The notes beneath the pieces are model-generated. The model had not been told where the DNA came from and searched no databases. It saw only the letters and a list, made by a program, of their open reading frames with translations. Positions 34,090 to 43,045 of a stretch of 64,000 bases of DNA are shown here, one piece after another (within the stretch, counting starts at the first letter, position 1; every line of letters starts with the position of its first letter). The position numbers and the translations under genes were made by a program. This stretch comes from an uncultured Clostridia bacterium (lineage in GTDB: Bacteria; Bacillota; Clostridia; TANB77; CAG-508), in NCBI GenBank assembly GCA_948852945.1, contig CAQPBJ010000001.1, forward strand, positions 1-64,000, in the 5' to 3' direction.

Positions 34090-35101
34090 TTATCTATCTA
34101 ATTCTATACTTACTGCATGAGCGATTCCAGGAATACTTTCACCCTGTTGAGAAGATGTAGAATTCATAAGAGCACCAGTTGCAACAAGTAGAATTTTTTT
34201 AATTTCTTTTTTACGTAATTTATTAAAGAAATATCCTGAAAATACAGACCCACAGCAGCCACAACCAGAACCACCTGAATGAGTATCTTGTTCTTCTTTA
34301 TCAAAAATAAGAACACCACAATCATTATAATTTCCAGAAAGATTAAAGCCATCTTCATTACATAAGTCTAACAGAATTTCTTTACCAACATAACCTAAAT
34401 CACCAGTTATAATAGCATCATAATAAGATGGTTTACGCTTAGTATCTTCTAAATGAGTTAAGATTGTAGAAACAGCAGCAGGAGCCATTGCAGCACCCAT
34501 ATTATTAGCGTCCTTAATTCCTTTGTCAACAATTTTTCCAGGTGTAATATGTGTTATAAATGGACCATTTCCAAAAGTAGATAATACAGTAGCTGCGGCT
34601 CCAGTTACCGTCCATTGAGCAGTAGGGGGTCTTTGATTTCCCAATTCTAAAGGAAATCTAAATTGTTTTTCAGCACTACAAAAATGACTAGAAGTAGAAG
34701 TTATAACATTCATGCCAGCACCACTATCTAAAAAAGTAGAACCTAAAATTAATCCTTCAACAAAAGTAGAACAAGCACCAAAAACTCCAAAAAAAGGAAT
34801 TTCGAAATCACGAATACCAAAACTTGTAGAAATACATTGGTTTAGTAAGTCACCAGAAAATAAACAATCGATTTGATGAGCAGAAAGATTAGATTTTTTT
34901 AAAACAGTTTCAACAGCAGTTTTTATCATTTTTGATTCAGCTTTTTCCCAAGATTCTTCACCAAAAAATTCATCTTCTAAACAAACATCAAAATATTGAG
35001 CTAGAGGACCATCAGCCTCCTTTTTTCCGAACTATGCTAGAAGTTTCCAAAATACTAATAGGATTATCTAACATAAAAGTTTGATTTCCAACTTTTCTCA
35101 T
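34090..35101 (-). pseudogene. spoVAD: SpoVAD with single-base frameshift
   Basis: The gene starts at ATG 35101 (RKVGNQTFMLDNPISILETSS) but reaches TGA after about 29 residues. Removing one base near 35019-35020 restores KKEADGPLAQYFDVCLEDEF and then the long frame MIKTAVETVLKKSN to the end at 34090. The complete product would be about 337 residues with the thiolase-like SpoVAD fold (SSHFCSAEKQFRFPLELGNQRPPTAQWTVTGAAA, GDLGYVGKE). SpoVAD binds dipicolinic acid. Sequencing error, a real mutation and programmed +1 frameshift are all possible; the first is simplest. Confidence 0.85.
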
Positions 35102-35117
35102 AAATACACTCCTTAAA

Positions 35118-35582
35118 TTAAATTAGCAATATAGCTTGGGTATTAAAAATTAAATAAGCAATCCCCACAATAACAGAACTGCAAATTCCATATACCAAAA
35201 CAGGACCAGCGACAGTAAACATTTTGGCTCCAACACCCATTACATAACCCTCTGATTTGTATTCCATAGCAGGTGAAATAATGGAATTAGCAAAACCAGT
35301 TATAGGAATAAGGCTACCAGCACCTGCAAATTTACCAATACGATTAAATAAGTTTAAGGCAGTTAAAAATGCGCTAATAAAAATTAAAGAAATAGAAACA
35401 ACACTTCCTGCCAAATCTTTTGAAAAACCTCTGAAAATACAATAATCAAAAATTAATTGTCCTATAATACAAATTAATCCTCCAACCCAAAAGGCATTAA
35501 AACAATTTTTAAGTATAGGAGAGTTGGGAGATTTTTCATCAACAAAATTTTGATATTTTTTATTAGAGTCTAAAGTCTTCAT
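35118..35582 (-). CDS. spoVAC: Stage V sporulation protein AC
   Basis: 154 residues from ATG 35582 (AAGGAGGTG five bases upstream); a longer in-frame extension has no ribosome site. Four or five membrane spans; CFNAFWVGGLICIIGQLIFDYC, IGKFAGAGSLIPITGFANSI and EGYVMGVGAKMF are family signatures. SpoVAC is a mechanosensitive-type channel of the spore inner membrane that carries dipicolinic acid. First gene of the operon; a SigG-type promoter is expected but I cannot locate one with certainty. Confidence 0.94.
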   Translation of the reverse strand: MKTLDSNKKYQNFVDEKSPNSPILKNCFNAFWVGGLICIIGQLIFDYCIFRGFSKDLAGSVVSISLIFISAFLTALNLFNRIGKFAGAGSLIPITGFANSIISPAMEYKSEGYVMGVGAKMFTVAGPVLVYGICSSVIVGIAYLIFNTQAILLI

Positions 35583-35689
35583 AAAGCACCTCCTTTTAAA
35601 AGATATAATTTCCATAAATTGAAAAAATATTCTACCAAAAAATAATATTACATTACGATTACTTTTGAATAACACTTAGGTTAAAAATA

Positions 35690-35718
35690 TTGACTTCTTA
35701 TGTCTAAATGAGTAAAAA
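35690..35718 (+). promoter_or_regulatory. Possible promoter of the pilus operon
   Basis: TTGACT, 17-nt spacer, TAAAAA; the -10 is weak. Confidence 0.4.
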
Positions 35719-35782
35719 TATAAGTATAAATGATTAAAAAAAGTAAAAGAAATAGTCATCTAATAGAGAAAGGGAAAAAGAG

Positions 35783-37432
35783 ATGCAAAACTGTCTAGGG
35801 ATATATATCGAAGGAAAAATAATAAAATATGCAAAAATTTCAAAAGACAGAGATAATATAAAAATAGAATCTTTTGGAACAAAAATCTATGAAGATATAA
35901 CTCAAACAATAACTCAAATAGTTCAAGAGACAAGTAGCGAAAAAACACCAGTAGCAGTGAATTTAACAGGGGAATATTATGACTATTTTGATTTATTTGC
36001 ACTACTTAGCGAAAAAGATTTGAGAAAATCAACAGAAATAGAATTTGAAATGCTTTGTCGTGAAAAAAATATAAAAAAAGAAGATATGGAAAAAAGATAC
36101 ATATTTGTTCTAGACCAAGATCAAGAAAACAGAATGAAAGCAATTAACGTATCAATTGAAAAAAATAAATTAGAAGATAGAAAAGAATTATTTCAAGGAC
36201 ATGGTTTGTCTGCAATTGAGCCATTACCAATATGTATATCAAACTTAGTAAAAACAGGTGAAGTAGAATGCGAAGTTATAGTTAACCTAGAAGAAATCAC
36301 TACATTAACTTTTATAAGAAATGGACAAATAGATACAGTTAAAGAATTAGATAGCACAATTTTTGACGCTCTAAAAGAAATTGCACAAAGAGAAAACTCA
36401 ATGTCAAAAGCATATGAAATATTGAAAAACACAACATTAGCTTCACAAGACATGGACAGAACACAAGAAGGAAATGAATATATAGATATAATTACACCAG
36501 TTTTATATAAAATTGTTGCAGAAATAAAAGAAGAAATGGCTAACTATGGAAAACAAGTAAACAAATTATATTTTACAGGAACTGGAGTAGTAATCAACAA
36601 TATTGACATGTATTTCCAAGACAGAATGAATGATATAGAATGCAATATAGTTAGACCATCATTTATAGAATCACAATCATTAAAAGTAGGAATAAAAGAT
36701 TATATAGAGGTAAACAGTGCTATAGCATTAGCTCTAGCAGGAACAAGAACAGCTAACTCAAATGAATTAAATTTTGCCGATAAAAAAGCTCTACCAAGTA
36801 CTTTTGACATAACTGGATTATCAGGCGGTGGAAAAATGCCTAAAATAAAATCTTTAAAAGAGTCATCACAAGATGATCTAGACGCATTTGAAAGAACAAC
36901 AATAAGATTATTAGCTATATGTTTAGTATTTATAATGGGTTACACTATAATTGCTAGTACATTATTTGAAAATATGGAAAGACAAGAACAAGAAGCTACA
37001 AAAAAGCAAACAGAAACTACTACAGCAATACAAAATATGTCTAAAAACAAATCATCAATAGATGCATTTACAGCAGAATATCAAACTGTAATATCAAAGT
37101 TAAATAATCAATCAATGGCAAATGGAGAAGTTATATTTAGAGAAGTAGAAATATCAAATTTCCTTACAAAAATAGCATCAATAATGCCACAAGAAGTTAA
37201 ATTAATCAGTATAGAAAATACAACAGGAAGACATTTTGTAATACAAGCAAGAGCTATAAAATATCAACAATTAGGATATTTCAAAGCAATACTTGAAACA
37301 AAAGGTGGATTAGAAAATGTTACTGCTTCAACAGGTATAAGAACAAGTTCTACTATAGAAAGTACATTATCACCTAAAGCAGGAGTGGAAGAAGAATATA
37401 TTGTAGTAACAATAGAAGGCGATTTAAAATAA
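35783..37432 (+). CDS. pilMN: PilM-PilN fusion, type IV pilus inner-membrane platform
   Basis: 549 residues. The N-terminal about 345 residues have the actin-like PilM pattern (GIYIEGKIIKYAKIS at the start, LYFTGTGVVINNID later), followed by a basic linker, one membrane span (LLAICLVFIMGYTIIASTLF, about 374-393), a coiled coil and a PilN-like periplasmic-type ferredoxin fold (ISNFLTKIASIMPQEVKLISI). PilM links the cytoplasmic ATPases to the membrane platform; a similar fused pilMN is described in clostridia. First gene of the cluster that runs to pilC. Confidence 0.82.
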   Translation: MQNCLGIYIEGKIIKYAKISKDRDNIKIESFGTKIYEDITQTITQIVQETSSEKTPVAVNLTGEYYDYFDLFALLSEKDLRKSTEIEFEMLCREKNIKKEDMEKRYIFVLDQDQENRMKAINVSIEKNKLEDRKELFQGHGLSAIEPLPICISNLVKTGEVECEVIVNLEEITTLTFIRNGQIDTVKELDSTIFDALKEIAQRENSMSKAYEILKNTTLASQDMDRTQEGNEYIDIITPVLYKIVAEIKEEMANYGKQVNKLYFTGTGVVINNIDMYFQDRMNDIECNIVRPSFIESQSLKVGIKDYIEVNSAIALALAGTRTANSNELNFADKKALPSTFDITGLSGGGKMPKIKSLKESSQDDLDAFERTTIRLLAICLVFIMGYTIIASTLFENMERQEQEATKKQTETTTAIQNMSKNKSSIDAFTAEYQTVISKLNNQSMANGEVIFREVEISNFLTKIASIMPQEVKLISIENTTGRHFVIQARAIKYQQLGYFKAILETKGGLENVTASTGIRTSSTIESTLSPKAGVEEEYIVVTIEGDLK

Positions 37433-37456
37433 AATCAATTATAAAAGGAGAGCGCA

Positions 37457-38290
37457 ATGAGAAAAATAATTCTCACAGGAATATTAATCTTTACTTTAGT
37501 GTTTAGTTTTATATGCGTAAAGGCCGGAATTGGTTTTCCAGTCAAAGTATACAGCTTTAAAGAATTAAAAGCTAAAAGAGAAACTGTAGATACACAGTTA
37601 AATAATTTAACAAATTTAAAATCTAACGCATATGCCGGAACTCAAAAATCATTAAAACTTTCAATTCAAAACTTTAATTCTACTAAAAAAATGTACGAAG
37701 CAGCAATGGAAAGTAAATCAACATCAGAAAAAGAAAGAGCAATCGCAGGAGTTAGCTATGATTTAAGCTATATATGGGTTAAAATCGGACAATATGCAAC
37801 AAAAAATAATTGTGATTTAACAATAGAAGTTTTTCAAAATCAAGATACCACAACTGATGAAAATTATATACTATGCGACTTTAAATTTAATTTTGTAGCT
37901 TCATATTCAGACACTATAGGATTTATTGAAAAAATAAGCATGGATAATGAATTAAACTTTATACCAGAAAATATAAAAATGGCTACAGAATATAGAGAAG
38001 TAAAAACAGATCAACAATATAATGGAACACCATTAGAAGAAGAGGAACTTATAGATGCAAGAGTTTTACTATTAGTTACAGAATTTTATAAGACTAATGT
38101 ACCAATTGCAAAATCAAGCTTATCAAAAGTAGAAAATCAACTAACAATTGAAGCTGAAGCAAAAGCACAAGAAGAAGCTGAAAAAAATGGAAATAAAACT
38201 TCAAATACAGTAAATAACACAAGTAATACAACTCAAACAACCAATAGTACAAATGAAGTAACAAATAAAACAACTAATTCTACAAATTAA
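37457..38290 (+). CDS. PilO-like pilus assembly protein
   Basis: 277 residues: one N-terminal span (IILTGILIFTLVFSFICVKAG), coiled-coil region to about 130, a globular domain, and a C-terminal Asn/Thr-rich tail (NTVNNTSNTTQTTNSTNEVT) that looks disordered or surface exposed. Position directly after pilMN and the anchor-plus-coiled-coil layout fit PilO, but sequence alone is not decisive. Ribosome site AAGGAG; 11 bases before the next gene. Confidence 0.55.
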   Translation: MRKIILTGILIFTLVFSFICVKAGIGFPVKVYSFKELKAKRETVDTQLNNLTNLKSNAYAGTQKSLKLSIQNFNSTKKMYEAAMESKSTSEKERAIAGVSYDLSYIWVKIGQYATKNNCDLTIEVFQNQDTTTDENYILCDFKFNFVASYSDTIGFIEKISMDNELNFIPENIKMATEYREVKTDQQYNGTPLEEEELIDARVLLLVTEFYKTNVPIAKSSLSKVENQLTIEAEAKAQEEAEKNGNKTSNTVNNTSNTTQTTNSTNEVTNKTTNSTN

Positions 38291-38301
38291 GAGGTGAACA
38301 A

Positions 38302-38823
38302 ATGAAAACTATAATTAGAGAATCACTAGCAATGATTATTTTGATATTTGCGATAATGCTAATATTAATAACAGTATTTTTTGATTATATAAAAAATAAT
38401 TCAATTGAAATAACTGGAGCAACATATCAACTATCTAAAGAAGAACAAAAAATATTAAAAGAAAAACAAAACTATTTAGAAAATCAAAATAAAATAGTAT
38501 TATCATCAGGATATTCAATAACAGAAGAAGATTTACAAAATTATAAAGCATCAGGAGATTTAAAATCAGGACAATCAAACCCATTTGATGAAGCTTTAGT
38601 AACAGAAATTATACATGAAGCAGATGGATCAATACATTATAAAGTTACAGATCCAACAGCAATAGTTAGTAACTCTACATCATCAGTTTCTGGAACAGGA
38701 AGCACAGTAAAAAATACAAATAATACTGTAAAAAATGAATCAAATTATTTTGCAAATGACATATCTGCACCATCTGTAGGAACGGGAAGTATTATTCCAC
38801 CTGCAAAAGAGCGGAAAAAATAA
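38302..38823 (+). CDS. Small membrane-anchored pilus-cluster protein
   Basis: 173 residues with one N-terminal span (SLAMIILIFAIMLILITVFF), a charged helical stretch, and a Ser/Thr/Asn/Gly-rich C-terminal tail. No recognised family; the place in the operon between the PilO-like gene and the pilin suggests a PilP-like or accessory platform part. AGAGGTG ribosome site. Confidence 0.45.
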   Translation: MKTIIRESLAMIILIFAIMLILITVFFDYIKNNSIEITGATYQLSKEEQKILKEKQNYLENQNKIVLSSGYSITEEDLQNYKASGDLKSGQSNPFDEALVTEIIHEADGSIHYKVTDPTAIVSNSTSSVSGTGSTVKNTNNTVKNESNYFANDISAPSVGTGSIIPPAKERKK

Positions 38824-38886
38824 CTAGGTTATATTTAAAATTTACATATATAACACAATTAATTTAAAAAAACTAAGGAGGAAATT

Positions 38887-39333
38887 ATGAAAAATCAAAA
38901 AGGTATTACTTTAGTAGCATTAGTTATTACAATAGTTGTATTATTAATCTTAGCTGGTGTTACTATATCAATGGTAATGGGAGACAATGGAGTTTTAAAT
39001 AACTCACAAAAAGCAAAAGATAATTCTGCAAAAGGAACTGCAGAGGACGCACTAAGTACTGCATTAGGATCAATATCAACATCAGAATATGCTGAAGGAA
39101 ACACACCAAGCAATTTAGATGCTGATGTTTTAGCAACAAAATTAGGAAGTTCAGCACCAGGGTATACATATACAGTTACAAAACAAACAAATAATAATGT
39201 AACAACATTTAATGTAACAATGTCACAAAAAAATTCAAGCTTTGTATTCCAAGCTATAGTTACAGATCAATTAACAGTTAACAGCTTTGCTATGACAGCA
39301 GGTGCAAAAACTAATGAAAACGCAATCTTTTAA
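38887..39333 (+). CDS. pilA: Major type IV pilin (prepilin)
   Basis: 148 residues. MKNQKGITLVALVITIVVLLILAGVTI is the clostridial prepilin leader, cleaved after the Gly; Ala is at +5 instead of Glu. The mature part is a compact domain with VTMSQKNSSF strands and no cysteines, about 140 residues. Strong AAGGAGG ribosome site and a stable hairpin downstream that could keep the following genes at lower level. Likely the fibre subunit. Confidence 0.85.
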   Translation: MKNQKGITLVALVITIVVLLILAGVTISMVMGDNGVLNNSQKAKDNSAKGTAEDALSTALGSISTSEYAEGNTPSNLDADVLATKLGSSAPGYTYTVTKQTNNNVTTFNVTMSQKNSSFVFQAIVTDQLTVNSFAMTAGAKTNENAIF

Positions 39334-39348
39334 TAGTGATACATGAAA

Positions 39349-39391
39349 TTTATAAAAGCATATGCATTTTATATGCATATGCTTTTATAAA
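39349..39391 (+). terminator. Strong hairpin after the pilin gene
   Basis: A perfect 19-bp stem (39349-39367 with 39373-39391) without a long T-run. It probably stabilises or partly terminates the pilin message before pilD. Confidence 0.65.
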
Positions 39392-39421
39392 AATAAATAC
39401 TAAAACTACAAGGAGAAAAAG

Positions 39422-40234
39422 ATGGAATTAATACTATACATAATAATATTCATAATTGGAACAGTATTTGGAAGCTTTTCTACATTAGCAATATATCGTA
39501 TACCACAAAAAAAGAATATTACAACAGAAAGATCTTTTTGTCCTAACTGTAAACACAAATTAAATTTCATAGACTTAATACCAGTATGGAGCTATATTTT
39601 GTTAGGTGGAAAATGTAGATATTGCAACAAGAAAATTAGTAGTAGTTACTTTTTTATAGAAACATTAATGGGGATAGCTTCATTAGGAATATTTTTTAGT
39701 ATAATGCCAAGCATTCAAATGTTATCAGTATTAACACTAACAGAATACTTATATTTAATGATATTTGCAACAACTTTAGTTATAATAGCTGGAATTGACA
39801 GAAACAAAAAACAAATAAACAAACCAATAATATTAGTTGGATCATTAGTTGGGTTTGTACATATTATATATTTATATATAATAAACAATATAAATATAAT
39901 TAGTATATATAAATATGTTATATATTTTTTCATAGTAGTCGTATTATCAATAATTACAACAAGACATAAATTATATAAATATAAATACTTACTAGAAATA
40001 TTGATGATATGCATATACATGAATATGTTTATTGTTTCAGAAATTTTTTTAATAACAGCAGTCTTAACAATGATTTCATTAACAGGAAGTGTTATTGTTA
40101 GAAAAAGAAAACTAAAAATAGATCAAAGCGATATTCTAGCAGAGAAAGATATAAATTTAGACATACCAATCGCTTTTTATCTATGCATTTCAAATATAAT
40201 AGCAATGATAATACAAGCAATTCCAATTATTTAA
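39422..40234 (+). CDS. Prepilin peptidase-like protein lacking the GxGD motif
   Basis: 270 residues with about eight membrane spans. The N-terminal domain is typical of A24 peptidases: FGSFSTLAIYRIPQ and two CxxC pairs (CPNC about 40-43, CRYC about 62-65) in the methylation/zinc domain. The first catalytic Asp seems present in IAGIDRNKKQIN. The second, normally in GxGD(V/I)K, is not found: the region has RHKLYKYKYLLEILMI instead. It may be inactive in cleavage or may have diverged; another PilD elsewhere would then process the pilins. Confidence 0.75.
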   Translation: MELILYIIIFIIGTVFGSFSTLAIYRIPQKKNITTERSFCPNCKHKLNFIDLIPVWSYILLGGKCRYCNKKISSSYFFIETLMGIASLGIFFSIMPSIQMLSVLTLTEYLYLMIFATTLVIIAGIDRNKKQINKPIILVGSLVGFVHIIYLYIINNINIISIYKYVIYFFIVVVLSIITTRHKLYKYKYLLEILMICIYMNMFIVSEIFLITAVLTMISLTGSVIVRKRKLKIDQSDILAEKDINLDIPIAFYLCISNIIAMIIQAIPII

Positions 40235-40246
40235 TTAGGAGAGATT

Positions 40247-41362
40247 ATGAACCAAAATCTTAATAAGAAACTAAAAAAGAATAATGGTTTTACAGGGCAA
40301 GACATAATAATAGCAACATTTATTATAATAATATTCTTATCAACTTTTACAACGATAATGGTCAATTTATCAAATACATCAGCTGAAATATCAAAAGTAA
40401 AAAGAGTTACAGATATGGTAACAAAAATGGCTGATAAATTTGATGCTATAACGTATGATGATATAGCAGTAACAAATGAAAAAGACGTTAAAGATTTATT
40501 TAGTGATATAAATTTATATAATAATATGAAAGCAACATATGAAGTTACAGAAACATCAGATAAAACACAAAAAAAAATAAAATTGAAAGTTACATATCCT
40601 GATGTGGCACCAGTAGAGATAACAATAGGAAAGAAAAAAGTAGTGCAACCAGGTGAGGGTGACGGTACAGGCACAGGTAGTGGAACAGGAAGTACTACAA
40701 ATAAAATAGTAACAATAAATAAAAATCCACAATATCCATTTAATAGACCAACAAGAAATGTAACAGAAAGTTCAAATGGTTATGAATATGGTGATGGAAA
40801 AGCAATAATTCCTATAAAATTTCTTTGGACAAATGTAACATCAAATAATAAAACAGGAAGTTGGGTAATAACAACAGAAGATGATATAGAATGGTATTCT
40901 CTAGAAGAAAATATATGGCCAACATTTGTATACAATGCTACTGAAAGAAATAGAACTGCTCAGGGATATACTAATAGCCAATCGTATACAAAATTAAAAT
41001 ATAATCCATTTGATGAAGAGGCTGATGGACGTGAAGAGAATAAATGGGCATTTATTTGGGTGCCAAGAATACTAAAAGAAAACAGTAATTATGCATATGC
41101 ATATGAAGATACAAATAACAAAATTGCATTTAATAATAAATCATATTATCAATATACTTTAGCACGATTAAATGTATGGGATAATTCATTACATACTGGA
41201 TTTGGAGACTATAAATATAATAGAGGAGCACTAATAGCAAGAAACAGTCAGTCTAAGGACTATGATACGACAGCAGAAGGATGGAAAAGAATAATAAATA
41301 ATTTACCAGACGAAGTAAAAACAAAGATTCAAAAAATACACATGCACATAAATGATCAATAA
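40247..41362 (+). CDS. Minor pilin-like protein with large C-terminal domain
   Basis: 371 residues. NNGFTGQDIIIATFIIIIFLSTFTT is a prepilin-type N-terminus with Asp at the +5 place. After a pilin-like head (to about 130), a Gly/Ser/Thr linker (GDGTGTGSGTG) leads to a C-terminal domain containing WAFIWVPR, a motif I have seen in many surface proteins of gut Clostridia and Bacilli. Possibly a tip adhesin of the pilus. Thirteen bases after the peptidase-like gene. Confidence 0.65.
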   Translation: MNQNLNKKLKKNNGFTGQDIIIATFIIIIFLSTFTTIMVNLSNTSAEISKVKRVTDMVTKMADKFDAITYDDIAVTNEKDVKDLFSDINLYNNMKATYEVTETSDKTQKKIKLKVTYPDVAPVEITIGKKKVVQPGEGDGTGTGSGTGSTTNKIVTINKNPQYPFNRPTRNVTESSNGYEYGDGKAIIPIKFLWTNVTSNNKTGSWVITTEDDIEWYSLEENIWPTFVYNATERNRTAQGYTNSQSYTKLKYNPFDEEADGREENKWAFIWVPRILKENSNYAYAYEDTNNKIAFNNKSYYQYTLARLNVWDNSLHTGFGDYKYNRGALIARNSQSKDYDTTAEGWKRIINNLPDEVKTKIQKIHMHINDQ

Positions 41363-41385
41363 AGAAAGAAGGAAAAGAAGGGAAC

Positions 41386-43029
41386 ATGTCAATGAAAAGA
41401 GTACCTTTAGGAATAGAATTAGTAAGAAGAAAAATAGCAACAGAATCAGATATAAAAGAAGCTATAAGATATCAAAAAGAACATCCTAATTTAAAAATTG
41501 GTGAAGCGTTATCTGAATTGGGGGCCGTTGATGAACAAAAGTTAGTAGAAGCTATGAGTGAAATATTAGGCGAAAAAGTTATAATTATGAGACCAGAAAT
41601 TGTAAATATAAATATTTCAAAATATATATCAATGGATATAGCTAAAAAGAATAAAGTAATACCATTTGATGAATTAAATGGTAAAGTAAAAGTTTGTTTT
41701 GCAGATACGTCTAATACCAAATTAGTAGAACAAATAAGATTAATGTTAATGCACGCTGGTTTTTCTATGGAAAAATTTGTTTCTTTTACAAATAAAATAG
41801 AAGAAACATTAGAAACTTTAGATGGAGATGTTTCCACTGACGATTTTGGAAATGCTGAAAATAAAGATATTACTAAAATGGTAGATAATATCATAAAAAG
41901 CGGTATGGACAAAAATGCATCAGATATACATATAGAACCAATGGAAAAAGATATTAGAGTAAGATATAGAGTTGACGGTGATATGATAACAGTAGCAAGA
42001 ATACCAAAAGAAAATCAAACACAAATGATAGGAAGATTAAAAGCTATATCAAATATGTATCAAGAAAAACAAGAATCTCAAGATGGTAGAATTATCATGT
42101 ATCCAGGATTTAATATCCGTGTATCCTCACAAAAAACAATATATGGAGAAAAATTTGTTCTAAGACTTTTAAAGAAAGATGCAAAAATTAGAGATATTTA
42201 TGAATTAGGATTTCCTAGAGAAGATAATTTAATTTCAAAATATTTTGATAAAAGAAACTCTGTAACAATAGTTGCAGCACCAACTGGTGAAGGTAAAACA
42301 ACAACACTTTATAGTATAATAAAAGTTTTAAATACAAACTCAGTAAATATCATTACACTTGAAGACCCAGTTGAAGTTAGACTTCCAGGACTAAATCAAG
42401 TTGAAATGGATGCTAAAACAACCTTTGCTAGTGCATTAAGAACTGTTTTAAGACAAGATCCTAACATCGTTCTAGTAGGAGAAATAAGAGACTTAGAAAC
42501 AGCAGAAATAGCACTAGAAGCTGGACAAACAGGTCACTATGTTTTATCAACAATACATACAATAAATGCGATAGAGGTAATAACAAGACTTAGAAAACTA
42601 GGAATATCAGATTATGATATTGCAAGTACGCTAGCGACAGCAGTATCTCAAAGACTAGTAAGAAAAGTATGTCCACATTGTGCACAAAAAAGACCATTCA
42701 ATGACGAAGAAAAAAGAAAAATTAATACATATTCAAAAAAATATAATATGGAATTTGACTTTACAGATAAATTTACATGGGATACTATTGGATGCAAAGA
42801 ATGTAATATGACAGGATACACAGGAAGACTTGCAATAATCGAAATATTAACATTAACAGATAGAATAAAAGAACTTGTAATGGATGGAAAGTCAACTTTT
42901 GAAATAAGAAAAGCAGCATTAGAAGAAGGATTCTTACCATTCGAAATGGATGGAGTTAAAAAAGTTGTAGACGGAAAGATTACAGTTGAAGAATTAAATA
43001 ATAAAACATTAATATTTAATAATTTATAA
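41386..43029 (+). CDS. pilB: Type IV pilus assembly ATPase PilB
   Basis: 547 residues. MshEN-type N-terminal domain (about 1-150, EAIRYQKEHPNLKIGEAL), then the GspE/PilB ATPase. Walker A PTGEGKTTT (about 299-307), Asp box DIHIEP, Walker B LVGEIRD and two CxxC zinc pairs (CPHC, CKEC) are visible. PilB hydrolyses ATP to extend the pilus. Poor ribosome site (AAGGG) relative to neighbours. Confidence 0.95.
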   Translation: MSMKRVPLGIELVRRKIATESDIKEAIRYQKEHPNLKIGEALSELGAVDEQKLVEAMSEILGEKVIIMRPEIVNINISKYISMDIAKKNKVIPFDELNGKVKVCFADTSNTKLVEQIRLMLMHAGFSMEKFVSFTNKIEETLETLDGDVSTDDFGNAENKDITKMVDNIIKSGMDKNASDIHIEPMEKDIRVRYRVDGDMITVARIPKENQTQMIGRLKAISNMYQEKQESQDGRIIMYPGFNIRVSSQKTIYGEKFVLRLLKKDAKIRDIYELGFPREDNLISKYFDKRNSVTIVAAPTGEGKTTTLYSIIKVLNTNSVNIITLEDPVEVRLPGLNQVEMDAKTTFASALRTVLRQDPNIVLVGEIRDLETAEIALEAGQTGHYVLSTIHTINAIEVITRLRKLGISDYDIASTLATAVSQRLVRKVCPHCAQKRPFNDEEKRKINTYSKKYNMEFDFTDKFTWDTIGCKECNMTGYTGRLAIIEILTLTDRIKELVMDGKSTFEIRKAALEEGFLPFEMDGVKKVVDGKITVEELNNKTLIFNNL

Positions 43030-43045
43030 TGAAAGGAATAAAAAT

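Noticed and set aside
35010..35030. Programmed -1 frameshift at A_AAA_AAG in spoVAD
   Set aside because: The frame needed is +1; the -1 frame runs into a stop within a few codons.
42600..42660. Extra copy of the repeat signalled by CGCTAGCG in pilB
   Set aside because: Only eight bases match, inside conserved coding sequence; flanks are unrelated.
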